From NCBI RefSeq assembly GCF_023715325.1, contig NZ_JAMBNX010000003.1:1-64000 (forward strand): a stretch of 64,000 nt of DNA, written 5' to 3'. The translations under genes were made by a program, and so were the position numbers. Positions 24,572 through 34,779 of the stretch are shown here, one piece after another. The DNA is from Agromyces mediolanus (GTDB taxonomy: Bacteria > Actinomycetota > Actinomycetes > Actinomycetales > Microbacteriaceae). Numbering within the stretch: the first letter of the stretch is position 1; the number at the start of each line of letters is the position of its first letter. The notes beneath the pieces were generated by a model. The model did not search any database. It saw only the letters and a list, made by a program, of their open reading frames with translations, and was not told the DNA's origin.

Positions 24572-25339
24572 TCAGTCCCGCTCCCCCAGCCGCCTGCGAA
24601 TGGCCGCAGCATCCGACCGGTACATCGCCGCATGCTCGAGCAGGTCCGAGCGTCCCGTCTCCGCCGCACGCTCGCGGGTGAACGTCTCGAGCTGGTCGAG
24701 GCGATCGGCCGCAACCGCGAGCACCTGTTGCGGCGAGGCATCCGATCCGTAGGCGTCGAGCAGAGCCCGGAGGCGCGCGTCTCTGTCAAGCTCGTCGGAC
24801 TCCGGCGCGTCCGCCGCGTAGGGGACGATGCGGTACGCGAGGTATGCAAGATCCCAGAGCCGGGGACCCGGCGAAGCGAGGTCGAAGTCGATCGCGCCGA
24901 CGAGTTCACTGTCGCGCACGATGAGGTTGTACGTCGCGAAGTCGTTGTGGCAGATCACCTCGACGGGCTCCCGCGCCGTCGAACGCCAGAGCAGTCCCGC
25001 GTCGACGAGCGGCACGCTCGCGTCATGGAGCCGCCGGAGCAGCTCGCCCGCTCCGATCAGGACCCGATCCGACCAGAGCAGCTCCGGATCCGCTGCGGCG
25101 AGGTTGTCGCCCTCGACGAACGAGAGCACCTCGCGGCCGCGTTCATCGAGACCGAGCGGTCTGGGGATGCCGGACACACCGGCGTCGCCCAACACCTCCA
25201 AGAGTCGCTGCACGGCCGGAGTCCACTCCCCAGCCGGGCGGCGAACGGTCACGCCGACGCGCACGACCTCGCCCATGTTGCCGCCCGCGAGTACCTCTTC
25301 GGTCTCGTCCGGCGTCGAGGCGTGCGCGTCGTTGCTCAT
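24572..25339 (-). CDS. Aminoglycoside phosphotransferase (APH)-family kinase
   Basis: Kinase-fold small-molecule phosphotransferase of 255 aa. The catalytic loop reads CHNDFATYNLI, with the APH-type HxD...N arrangement (His-Asn-Asp here), and the metal-binding Asp follows in AIDFDLASPG. The N-terminal lobe is short. Distant homologues phosphorylate choline, homoserine or drugs, so antibiotic resistance should not be assumed. It follows the UvrA-like gene by 21 nt and probably belongs to the AraC / VOC / UvrA-like operon. Confidence 0.8.
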   Translation of the reverse strand: MSNDAHASTPDETEEVLAGGNMGEVVRVGVTVRRPAGEWTPAVQRLLEVLGDAGVSGIPRPLGLDERGREVLSFVEGDNLAAADPELLWSDRVLIGAGELLRRLHDASVPLVDAGLLWRSTAREPVEVICHNDFATYNLIVRDSELVGAIDFDLASPGPRLWDLAYLAYRIVPYAADAPESDELDRDARLRALLDAYGSDASPQQVLAVAADRLDQLETFTRERAAETGRSDLLEHAAMYRSDAAAIRRRLGERD

Positions 25340-25360
25340 CCAGCGAGCCTATCGAGGCGG

Positions 25361-27736
<2,376 letters not shown>

Positions 27737-27779
27737 TCGTGCTCCATCACTCGGCGGGTCGGGGATCGTTCTGGCGTGC

Positions 27780-28187
27780 TCAGTTCGGCTGCTGGATGCG
27801 CACCATGTTGCCGGCCGGATCGCGGAAGGCGCAGTCGCGAACGCCGTACGGCTGGTCGATGGGCTCCTGAGCCACCTCGGCGCCGCTGGCCTGTACCCGG
27901 TCGAAGGCCGCGTCGACGTCGGCGGTGGCGAGCACGATGCTGGCGAAGGTGCCCTTGGCCATCATCTCGGCGATGGTGCGCTGCTCGTCGTCGGTGATGC
28001 CGGGATCCGCGTTCGGCGGGTAGAGCACGACCGAGTTGCCCTGCTCGGCTGCTCCCAGAGTCAGCCAGCGCATGCCGTCGTAGCCGACATCGTTGCGCAG
28101 CTCGAAGCCGAGGACGTCGCGGTAGAACGCGAGGGATGCCTCGGCATCCGTGTGCGGGAGGAAGGTGTACTGAATCGAGAGGTCCAT
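27780..28187 (-). CDS. VOC-family (glyoxalase/bleomycin-resistance-like) protein
   Basis: A 135 aa protein with two beta-alpha-beta-beta-beta units typical of the vicinal-oxygen-chelate fold (MDLSIQYTFLPHTDAEASLAFYRDVLGFEL... and ...YGVRDCAFRDPAGNMVRI). It may be a small dioxygenase/isomerase or a ligand-sequestering protein. The ATG at 28187 comes 5 nt after the AraC-type regulator gene; a GTG three codons earlier is possible. AraC-VOC pairs are common in Actinobacteria, and the regulator probably controls this gene and the UvrA-like gene behind it. Confidence 0.87.
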   Translation of the reverse strand: MDLSIQYTFLPHTDAEASLAFYRDVLGFELRNDVGYDGMRWLTLGAAEQGNSVVLYPPNADPGITDDEQRTIAEMMAKGTFASIVLATADVDAAFDRVQASGAEVAQEPIDQPYGVRDCAFRDPAGNMVRIQQPN

Positions 28188-28192
28188 GCGCG

Positions 28193-28648
28193 TCACGCTA
28201 GTCGTTGCGGATTCGGGCGCGCTTCTCGATTCCTGATCGGTCTCGTGGCGCGTTTGGCGAGGACGGACGGCACGCCCTCGAGCGGACCGGCCGCCTGACT
28301 GCGGAACTCGCTCGGCGGCACCCCGACGAGCTCGGTGAAGCGCGTGCTGAACGTGCCGAGCGAGGAGCATCCCACCTCGAAGCAGACCTCGGTGACGCTG
28401 AGGTCGCCGCGCCGGAGCAGCGCCATCGCCCGCTCGATGCGTCGGGTCATGAGATAGCTGTAGACCGACTCGCCGTAGGCCGCCTTGAACTCGCGGCTCA
28501 GGTGGCCGGCCGACATGCTCGCCCCGCGGGCGAGCTCATCCACGTTCAGTGGGAGGGCGTATTCGCGGTCGATGCGATCACGGACCCGGCGCAGGCGCGC
28601 GAGGTCGGCGAGACGCTGCCGTTCGCGCTCGGCGTCGACCTGCGGCAT
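28193..28648 (-). CDS. AraC-family transcriptional regulator
   Basis: A 151 aa regulator consisting almost only of the AraC DNA-binding region: two HTH motifs (VDELARGASMSAGHLSREFKAAYG and VTEVCFEVGCSSLGTFSTRF). There is no sugar-binding domain, so any ligand response must come from the short N-terminus or a partner. The ATG at 28648 follows GAGGGGGAG, which outweighs longer in-frame starts. First gene of the minus-strand unit that continues with VOC, UvrA-like and APH genes. Confidence 0.88.
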   Translation of the reverse strand: MPQVDAERERQRLADLARLRRVRDRIDREYALPLNVDELARGASMSAGHLSREFKAAYGESVYSYLMTRRIERAMALLRRGDLSVTEVCFEVGCSSLGTFSTRFTELVGVPPSEFRSQAAGPLEGVPSVLAKRATRPIRNREARPNPQRLA

Positions 28649-28885
28649 GCGCTCCCCCTCGTCTGGAACCTGCGGCGCCTGGAACCTGCGGCGCGGGGAT
28701 GGCGCCTGCCCTCCCCCGGCCCGAAGCGACGGTAGCGCACCCGGCCGACATCCGGTTGCTGGCCGCGAGCGAATAGCCTCCGTCGCGCACCGTCGCATTG
28801 CGACGCGCGGGTTCACATCCGACACTCAGCTTGCCTGGCGGCCTAGCCTGGCCCCGTATCGCCAGCCGTGAGAAAGGAACTGCTC

Positions 28886-29491
28886 ATGTCAACGCCCCAG
28901 TCGGACGGCGTCTTCGCTGCGTTCTCGCTCGATGCGAGGGACCTGACGAAGTCCGCCATCAACACGGTGCGCGCCACCCTGGGCATCTCCGGTGCCGTCG
29001 CGCTCATCTTCGGTCTGCTGATCACGTTCTGGCCGAAGAACTCCGCCGTGGTCATCACGATCCTCTTCGGGATCTACTTCATCATCGCGGGCCTCGCCTA
29101 CCTTGGCCTCGGCATCTTCTCCAAGGGGATCTCGGGCGGAGCCAGGGCGCTCGACATCATCCTCGGCGTCCTCTTCGTCATTGCCGGCTTTATCGTGGTA
29201 CTGAGCCCCAGCGAGTCGGCGGTCATCCTCGGCCTGTTCCTCGGGCTCTTCGTCGGCATCCTGTGGATCGTCGAGGGCATCGTCGCGCTCGTCCAGTCGG
29301 GCGACTCGTCGTCGAAGGGCTGGGCGATCTTCTTCGGCATCCTGAGCGTCGTGGCCGGTGTGGTGCTGCTCTTCTCGCCGCTCTGGGGCGCCGTGGTGCT
29401 GTTCATCTTCGCGGGGATCGCGCTCATCGTGCTCGGCATCGTGCAGATCGTGCGCGCGTTCACCTTCGGCAAGGGCGTCGCCGCCGCCTGA
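28886..29491 (+). CDS. HdeD/DUF308-family membrane protein
   Basis: A 201 aa integral membrane protein with six hydrophobic helices in three pairs (e.g. VALIFGLLITFW, VITILFGIYFIIAGLAYLGLG), the DUF308/HdeD architecture. HdeD in E. coli contributes to acid resistance at high cell density; the biochemical role is unknown. The ATG at 28886 has AGAAAGGAA upstream and is preferred over an ATG six codons earlier. Monocistronic, ended by a strong hairpin at 29509-29550. Confidence 0.87.
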   Translation: MSTPQSDGVFAAFSLDARDLTKSAINTVRATLGISGAVALIFGLLITFWPKNSAVVITILFGIYFIIAGLAYLGLGIFSKGISGGARALDIILGVLFVIAGFIVVLSPSESAVILGLFLGLFVGILWIVEGIVALVQSGDSSSKGWAIFFGILSVVAGVVLLFSPLWGAVVLFIFAGIALIVLGIVQIVRAFTFGKGVAAA

Positions 29492-29508
29492 CCCGGACCG
29501 TAACGACG

Positions 29509-29550
29509 ACGGCCGGCCGTCGGAAGTGCTCGCTTCCGTCGGCCGGCCGT
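29509..29550. terminator. Bidirectional terminator between HdeD and SDR genes
   Basis: An 18-bp stem with one mismatch (ACGGCCGGCCG...GGAAG and complement) and a 6-nt loop lies between two convergent genes. Confidence 0.75.
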
Positions 29551-29573
29551 CTTCGTGCGCGGGCGGGGGCCGG

Positions 29574-30341
29574 TCAGGCCTCGGGCACGAAGCCCGAGAC
29601 GTCCCCGACGAGGCGCGTGTGCTCAGCCGGGATCGGGTCCACGGCGGCCTGCGCGACCTCGGCTGCGAACTCGGACACGTTGTACAGCCGACCGGCGTCC
29701 TCGCGACGCGCCGCGATGGCGCCCGGGTTGGCGCGCTCGAGCAGGGTCGCAGTGATGGTGCCCTCGATCATGTCGCCGGAGACGACCACGAACTCGATGC
29801 CCGCCGCGTCGAACTCGGGCAGCTTCGCACGGAGGGCGTCCTCGCCGGCGCGCTTGGAGAGCGCGACCGGCTCGTACTCCGGCATCGTCGGCGTGGTGCG
29901 GATGAAGTGGGCCTGGTGGCTCGTGACGAACACGATGCGCGCGCCCTCGGCGAGGAACGGCAGCGCCTGCTCGACGACGTTCAGCTGTGCGTCGCGGTTC
30001 AGCCGCATCGCGTAGTCCTCGCCCAGACCGGTCTCCATGCCGCCCGAGGCGTTCAGGACGAGCAGGTCGACGCGGCCGAGTTCGGTCACGACGCGCTCGA
30101 ACATCGCCGTGACGGAGGCGGCGTCGGTCAGGTCGGCGCCGACGGCGATGGCACGGCCGCCGGCCTCGGTGATCTCGGCGACGACCTTGTCGGCGCGCGG
30201 CGCCTTGCTCCGATAGTTCACGACGACCGAGGCGCCGGCGGCGGCGAGATACCGCACCGTGTCGGCGCCGATGCCCCGGGACGAACCGGTCACGAGCGCG
30301 ACCTTGCCGTCGAGCGATGCGGGGGCGAGCGGGCTGGTCAC
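29574..30341 (-). CDS. SDR-family protein lacking the catalytic tyrosine
   Basis: A Rossmann-fold SDR of 255 aa with an intact cofactor loop (GSSRGIGAD) and an NASGG motif in place of NNAG. In the active-site helix the sequence is YEPVALSKRAGED: the Lys is present, but the residue four before it is Val rather than Tyr (the only Tyr is seven before). It may be an atypical enzyme or a non-catalytic NAD(P)-binding protein. ATG start. Convergent with HdeD and divergent from the NfeD operon. Confidence 0.82.
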   Translation of the reverse strand: MTSPLAPASLDGKVALVTGSSRGIGADTVRYLAAAGASVVVNYRSKAPRADKVVAEITEAGGRAIAVGADLTDAASVTAMFERVVTELGRVDLLVLNASGGMETGLGEDYAMRLNRDAQLNVVEQALPFLAEGARIVFVTSHQAHFIRTTPTMPEYEPVALSKRAGEDALRAKLPEFDAAGIEFVVVSGDMIEGTITATLLERANPGAIAARREDAGRLYNVSEFAAEVAQAAVDPIPAEHTRLVGDVSGFVPEA

Positions 30342-30460
30342 TGGCGGACTCCTCGGGGGTCGGTTCGGGCGGCCGAACGGACGCCGAACCCGAGGATATC
30401 AATCCCCGTATGCCGAGGCCGGGCTGCTAGTTTCGAGTGGGGCGTTCGAAGGAGAAGGAA

Positions 30461-30934
30461 TTGGATGTACTGACCCAGTACGCCTGGATCGCGTGGATCG
30501 TGCTGATCCTCGCGTTCGCGACGATCGAGGTCTTCACCCTCGAGATGACGTTCCTGATGCTCGCCCTCGGCAGCGTCGCGGGGCTCGTCTCCGGCGCCTT
30601 CGGCATCCCCTGGTGGGCGCAGTTCCTCGTCGCGGCGATCGTCGCGGTCGTCCTGATCTTCACGCTCCGCCCGCCGCTCCTGCGCCGACTGAGACGCGGC
30701 GGCGATCCGGCCAGGAGCAACATCGACGCCCTGATCGGGACGGACGGCGCCGTCGTGAGCACCGTCACGCAGGCGGGCGGTCAGGTGCGTCTGCAGAACG
30801 GGGAGACCTGGACCGCCAGGCTCTCCCCCATCACCGAACAGCGCGATGTCGCGGTGGGCGAGAAAGTCCTCGTCACCGGCATCGACGGTGCGACGGCGGT
30901 CGTCGTGCCGGTAGAGAGGAGCGCCGCGTCGTGA
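30461..30934 (+). CDS. NfeD-like membrane protein
   Basis: A 157 aa NfeD family protein: two or three membrane helices in the first 75 residues, then a soluble OB-fold domain (about 85-150: IGTDGAVVSTV...GETWTARL...VGEKVLVTGIDGATAVV). I use the TTG at 30461 because AAGGAGAAGGAA stands directly before it; the GTG at 30437 has no such site. NfeD proteins work with SPFH proteins in membrane microdomains, and the SPFH gene starts within its stop codon (GTGA). Confidence 0.88.
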   Translation: MDVLTQYAWIAWIVLILAFATIEVFTLEMTFLMLALGSVAGLVSGAFGIPWWAQFLVAAIVAVVLIFTLRPPLLRRLRRGGDPARSNIDALIGTDGAVVSTVTQAGGQVRLQNGETWTARLSPITEQRDVAVGEKVLVTGIDGATAVVVPVERSAAS

Positions 30935-31854
30935 TCGACGTCCCCACCATCATCCTGACGGTCGTCGTGGTGGCGATCACGATCTTCGTGATCGTGATCC
31001 TCGCCCGCTCGATCCGAATCATCCCTCAGGCCTACTCGGGCGTGGTCGAGCGGCTCGGCCGCTACCACAAGACGCTCGCACCGGGCCTGAACGTGCTGGT
31101 GCCGTTCATCGATCGCCTGCGCCCGCTCGTCGACATGCGCGAGCAGGTGGTGTCCTTCCCGCCGCAGCCGGTGATCACCGAGGACAACCTCGTCGTGTCG
31201 ATCGACACGGTGGTCTACTTCCAGGTCACCGACGCTCGCGCCGCGACGTACGAGATCGCGAACTACCTCGGCGCCGTGGAGCAGCTCACGACCACCACGC
31301 TCCGGAACGTCGTCGGTGGGCTGAACCTCGAAGAGGCGCTCACCAGCCGTGACAACATCAACGGGCAGTTGCGGATCGTGCTCGACGAAGCCACGGGCAA
31401 GTGGGGCATCCGCGTCTCCCGCGTCGAGCTGAAGGCGATCGACCCGCCCGTGTCCATCCAGGACTCGATGGAGAAGCAGATGCGTGCCGAGCGTGACCGC
31501 CGCGCCGCGATCCTCACCGCCGAGGGAACGAAGCAGTCCGCGATCCTCGAGGCGGAGGGCGCCAGGCAGGCGGCGATCCTCAGTGCCGAGGGTGACGCCA
31601 AGGCCGCCGTGCTGCGTGCGCAGGGCGAGGCCGAGGCGATCCAGACGGTCTTCCGCGCCATCCACGAGGGCGACCCGGACCCGAAGCTCCTCGCCTACCA
31701 GTACCTGCAGACGCTGCCGCAGCTCGCGCAGGGCCAGGCCAACAAGCTCTGGATCGTGCCGAGCGAGCTCACCGAGGCCCTGAAGGGCATCGGCAAGGCG
31801 TTCGCCCCCGGCGGAGCGCCCGGCGCCCGTGCGGAGGGCCAGCCCCCGCAGTGA
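30931..31854 (+). CDS. SPFH/stomatin-like membrane protein
   Basis: A 307 aa stomatin/prohibitin-type scaffold protein. An N-terminal membrane anchor (about 5-28) is followed by the SPFH domain (about 35-190, with VVERLGRYHKTLAPGLNVLVPFID) and a coiled region of AEG-type repeats (AEGTKQSAILEAEG...AEGDAKAAVL) that drives oligomerisation. GTG start overlaps the nfeD stop and its own stop overlaps the GDPD gene start, so three products are coupled. Likely organises membrane domains or membrane proteolysis together with the NfeD protein. Confidence 0.93.
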   Translation: MIDVPTIILTVVVVAITIFVIVILARSIRIIPQAYSGVVERLGRYHKTLAPGLNVLVPFIDRLRPLVDMREQVVSFPPQPVITEDNLVVSIDTVVYFQVTDARAATYEIANYLGAVEQLTTTTLRNVVGGLNLEEALTSRDNINGQLRIVLDEATGKWGIRVSRVELKAIDPPVSIQDSMEKQMRAERDRRAAILTAEGTKQSAILEAEGARQAAILSAEGDAKAAVLRAQGEAEAIQTVFRAIHEGDPDPKLLAYQYLQTLPQLAQGQANKLWIVPSELTEALKGIGKAFAPGGAPGARAEGQPPQ

Positions 31855-32615
31855 GCGACGACGTCACGACGGCGTTCTTCGAGGGCGAGCCCCCGCGCGT
31901 GCTGGCGCACCGGGGGCTCGCCCTCGAGGCTCCGGAGAACACGCTGCTGGCCTTCGCCAAGGCCGTGGCGATCGGGATCACCCACGTCGAGACGGATGTG
32001 CACGTCTCGCACGACGGGGTCGCGGTCATCGCGCACGACCCCACGCTCGAGCGGGTCGCGGCGCGTCCGGTCCGCGTCGATCAGCTCACGATGCCCGAGC
32101 TCCGACGGGTCGAGCTCGGCGACGGGCAGGGCTTCGCGAGCCTGGTCGAGGCGCTCGACGGCTTCGCCGAGACACGGTTCAACATCGACGTGAAGGCCGA
32201 GGCGGCGGTGGCTCCGACGATCGAGGCGGTGCGCCGGACCCGGTCGGAGGACCGGGTGCTCCTCACGAGCTTCTCGGAGCGGCGACGACTGCGGCTCGCC
32301 CGGGCGATCCCCGGCGTCGCGACCTCGGCGGGCGGGAGCGGCGTGCTCGCAGCCCGCGCCGCGGCCCTGAGCGGCAATCGGACGCTCCTCCGGCGCGCGC
32401 TCCGGGGGGCGCGCGCCCTGCAGATCCCGGAGCGCGCGAGCGGCATCACGCTCGTCACGCCGGGCTTCCTCCGCGCCCTCCACGACGTCGGCGTCGAAGT
32501 GCACGTCTGGACGGTGAACGATCCGCTCGACATGCGACGGCTCCTCGCACTCGGCGTCGACGGGCTCGTGACGGACCGGGCGGACATCGCCCGCGAACTC
32601 ATCGACGAACACTGA
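31851..32615 (+). CDS. Glycerophosphodiester phosphodiesterase
   Basis: A 254 aa GDPD-family enzyme that hydrolyses glycerophosphodiesters to glycerol 3-phosphate and an alcohol. The TIM-barrel active-site motifs are all visible: LAHRGLALEAPENT (catalytic His and Glu), ETDVHVSHDG and HDPTLERV. No signal peptide, so it acts in the cytoplasm (UgpQ-like) on lipid turnover products. GTG start overlaps the SPFH stop by 4 nt, a link between phospholipid recycling and the membrane scaffold unit. Confidence 0.92.
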   Translation: MSDDVTTAFFEGEPPRVLAHRGLALEAPENTLLAFAKAVAIGITHVETDVHVSHDGVAVIAHDPTLERVAARPVRVDQLTMPELRRVELGDGQGFASLVEALDGFAETRFNIDVKAEAAVAPTIEAVRRTRSEDRVLLTSFSERRRLRLARAIPGVATSAGGSGVLAARAAALSGNRTLLRRALRGARALQIPERASGITLVTPGFLRALHDVGVEVHVWTVNDPLDMRRLLALGVDGLVTDRADIARELIDEH

Positions 32616-32676
32616 TCGCCGAACACTGAGAATTCCCCGACAATTCGGCGGCCGCTGGCAAGGGAACGCCCAGCTT

Positions 32677-32700
32677 GATCGTTTAGAACTGTAAGCGATC
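32677..32700 (+). promoter_or_regulatory. Imperfect inverted repeat upstream of rbpA
   Basis: GATCGTTTA (32677-32685) and TAAGCGATC (32692-32700) pair with one mismatch around a 6-nt spacer, 15 bp before the rbpA start. A GGGAAC element lies upstream at 32662-32667. The repeat may be an operator or part of the promoter. Confidence 0.35.
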
Positions 32701-32714
32701 GAGAGGAGCCCACC

Positions 32715-33080
32715 ATGGCCGACCGGAGCCTTCGAGGCATGCGAATCGGTTCGCAGAGTCTGCAGAGTGAAGACGGTGTGGTGTTCGCCGACCGCGCCGA
32801 ATACACCTACCGCTGTGCGACGTGCGAGCGTGAGACCGTCATGGTCTTCTCGACCGAAGCCGAACTCCCCGAGACGTGGGAATGCCGCTTCTGCGGCGCC
32901 GAAGCCACGCTGCTCGTCGACTCGAAGCCCGTCGAGGTGGACCGCTCCGGCGAGAAGGTCGCCCGCACGCACTGGGACATGCTGCTCGAGCGTCGCACCA
33001 TCCCCGAGCTCGAGGAACTCCTCGCCGAACGCCTGAACTACCTGCGCGCGCGTCGCGGACAGCAGAAGATCGGCGCCTGA
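32715..33080 (+). CDS. rbpA: RNA polymerase-binding protein RbpA
   Basis: Actinobacteria-specific transcription factor of 121 aa that binds the group 1 sigma factor and RNA polymerase and stabilises the open complex. The core domain has two CxxC pairs (CATCER, CRFCG); the basic linker and sigma-interaction domain are in the C-terminal half (VARTHWDMLLERRTIPELEELLAERL). The ATG has GAGAGGAG upstream. Monocistronic, ended by a strong hairpin. This gene is one of the best pieces of evidence for an actinobacterial host. Confidence 0.96.
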   Translation: MADRSLRGMRIGSQSLQSEDGVVFADRAEYTYRCATCERETVMVFSTEAELPETWECRFCGAEATLLVDSKPVEVDRSGEKVARTHWDMLLERRTIPELEELLAERLNYLRARRGQQKIGA

Positions 33081-33097
33081 CGGCCGCACCGGCTCAC

Positions 33098-33139
33098 GAA
33101 CGACGAAACGCCCCGCGTCGAGCGGGGCGTTCGTCGTTC
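33098..33139. terminator. Bidirectional terminator between rbpA and lnt
   Basis: A long stem (GAACGACGA...CGCCCCGC and complement) with one bulged A and a 5-nt loop lies between the convergent genes. Confidence 0.8.
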
Positions 33140-33192
33140 CCGGGGCCGGGTCGAGCGAGTGGATTCAGTCGGATGCCGCAGCGCGCGCCTGC

Positions 33193-34779
33193 TCAGCTGC
33201 GCCGACGTCGGGCGGCGAACCCCGCGGCGATGAGCCCGGCGAAGGCGAGCACGCCGATCGTGCCCGGTACCCAGGGCCCGAGGGCGACCGCGGGCGTGAG
33301 CCCGGTGCGCAGCTCGACGTCGGTCAGCATCGCGCCGGGCACATCCGCTTTCAACCCGTCGATCGTGCGGCCGGCGGGGTCCATCACCTGGCTGGTCCCG
33401 ACCGTCGAGAGGTTCACGACCGAGCGCCCGGTCTCGATCGCCCGGAGCCGCGCGATCGCCAGTTGCTGCAGGTTCTCGTCGGTGCCGCGGAAGTCGGCGT
33501 TGTTCGTCTGGAGGAGGTAGAGCTCGGCGCCGTCGCGCGCGCCCTCCCACATCAGGTTGTCGTAGATGACGTCGAAGCAGATGGCGAGGCCGGCCAGCGT
33601 GCCGTCGAGATCGAAGACCGGCGGGTTCGTGCCGGGCGAGTAGCCGCGCTGGACGAGCGAGATGAGGTCGGGCGCGAAGAGCATGTAGAAGTCCCGGTCC
33701 GGGATGTACTCGCCGAACGGCACCGGGTTCCGCTTGTCGTAGAACGCTGTGGCGCCCTCACCGGCGCGCCACAGCATCGAGGTGTTGTAGTACTTCTCGT
33801 CGCGGTAGCTGACGGCGTTCATGATGAACGGCGCGTCCAGCTCCTCGGCGATCCGGTCGAGTGCGGCCGCGGCACTCGGATTGCCGAGCGGATCGAGATC
33901 GACCGAGCCCTCGGGCCAGAGCAGCACGTCGACGTCGTCGGCGCCGAACAACGGCTCGGTGGCCTCGAGCTGGCTGCGGAACACCTCCCCCGGCTCCCGC
34001 TCGTCGAAGTAGCCGGCCGGGCCGTTTCCCTGCACGCTCGCGACGCGGAGCTCGCCGTTCGGTGTGGTGGGCCAGGCGGGCAGGAGGAGCGCCACCACGA
34101 GCGTGGCGGCGACGGGCAGCGCGCCGCGCCAATCGTTCCAGGAGCGGGCGCGGACCCACTCGATGGTCGCGGCCACGAGGAAGACCATGACGAAGCCGAG
34201 CCCGGAGGAACCGCCCCAGGAGACGAGCTGGGCGAAGGGGCTCTCGGACTGGCTGAGTGCCGCCCGCGCCCACGGGAAGCCGCCGTACGGCACCGAGCCC
34301 ACGACGTTCTCGCGGAGCACCCAGAGGCCTGCGACGAGCGCGGGGAGGACGAGGAGCCGGCCGACGCGACCGGGGGCGGCTCGAGGCATCCACCGGTAGG
34401 CCAGCGCGATCGCGAGCGCGCCGACCGCGACGAACACCGCCTCGAAGAGCGAGAGCGCGAGCCACGGGATGGGGCCGAGGTAGCGCCCGGTCCAGGAGAC
34501 GTCGACGAGGTAGAAGGTGGCGCCGAAGACGTACCCCATGAGCAGCGCTCCGCCGATGGTGCGCCCGATGAGGGTCAGGAGTGCGAGCGCGATGCCGACG
34601 AAGGCGAGCGGCCAGATGCTCGCACCGGGGAAGCCGAGGTCGTAGACGAAGGCGGCGCCGACGGCGACGGGCAGTGCCGCCCACCAGGGCAGCAGCGGGC
34701 GAGGGCGTTCTGGCACGGGGGAAATCCTAGGCGCACGAGGCTGAGGGTCGGCGGCGCTGGCGGTCGGCGTCTCGCTCAC
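33193..34779 (-). CDS. lnt: Apolipoprotein N-acyltransferase Lnt
   Basis: Membrane nitrilase-fold enzyme of 528 aa that adds the third acyl chain to the N-terminal Cys of lipoproteins. About six helices fill the first 220 residues; the carbon-nitrogen hydrolase domain follows with the catalytic triad Glu in LLWPEGSV, Lys in YDKRNPVPFGEY and Cys in AICFDVIY. GTG start overlaps the helY stop as GTGA. Last gene of the minus-strand pafBC-tatAC-helY-lnt unit. Lipoprotein substrates in the window include the FKBP protein. Confidence 0.93.
   Translation of the reverse strand: MSETPTASAADPQPRAPRISPVPERPRPLLPWWAALPVAVGAAFVYDLGFPGASIWPLAFVGIALALLTLIGRTIGGALLMGYVFGATFYLVDVSWTGRYLGPIPWLALSLFEAVFVAVGALAIALAYRWMPRAAPGRVGRLLVLPALVAGLWVLRENVVGSVPYGGFPWARAALSQSESPFAQLVSWGGSSGLGFVMVFLVAATIEWVRARSWNDWRGALPVAATLVVALLLPAWPTTPNGELRVASVQGNGPAGYFDEREPGEVFRSQLEATEPLFGADDVDVLLWPEGSVDLDPLGNPSAAAALDRIAEELDAPFIMNAVSYRDEKYYNTSMLWRAGEGATAFYDKRNPVPFGEYIPDRDFYMLFAPDLISLVQRGYSPGTNPPVFDLDGTLAGLAICFDVIYDNLMWEGARDGAELYLLQTNNADFRGTDENLQQLAIARLRAIETGRSVVNLSTVGTSQVMDPAGRTIDGLKADVPGAMLTDVELRTGLTPAVALGPWVPGTIGVLAFAGLIAAGFAARRRRS

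Noticed and set aside
24572-25339. Aminoglycoside resistance gene
   Set aside because: Only the APH fold is supported. The sequence shows no match to known resistance enzymes, and the family includes many metabolic kinases.
32662-32683. Possible SigR/SigH promoter (GGGAAC ... GTT) before rbpA
   Set aside because: The spacing between GGAAC and GTT is only 13 nt, shorter than the 16-19 nt of this promoter class. SigR control of rbpA is known in Streptomyces but not shown by this sequence.
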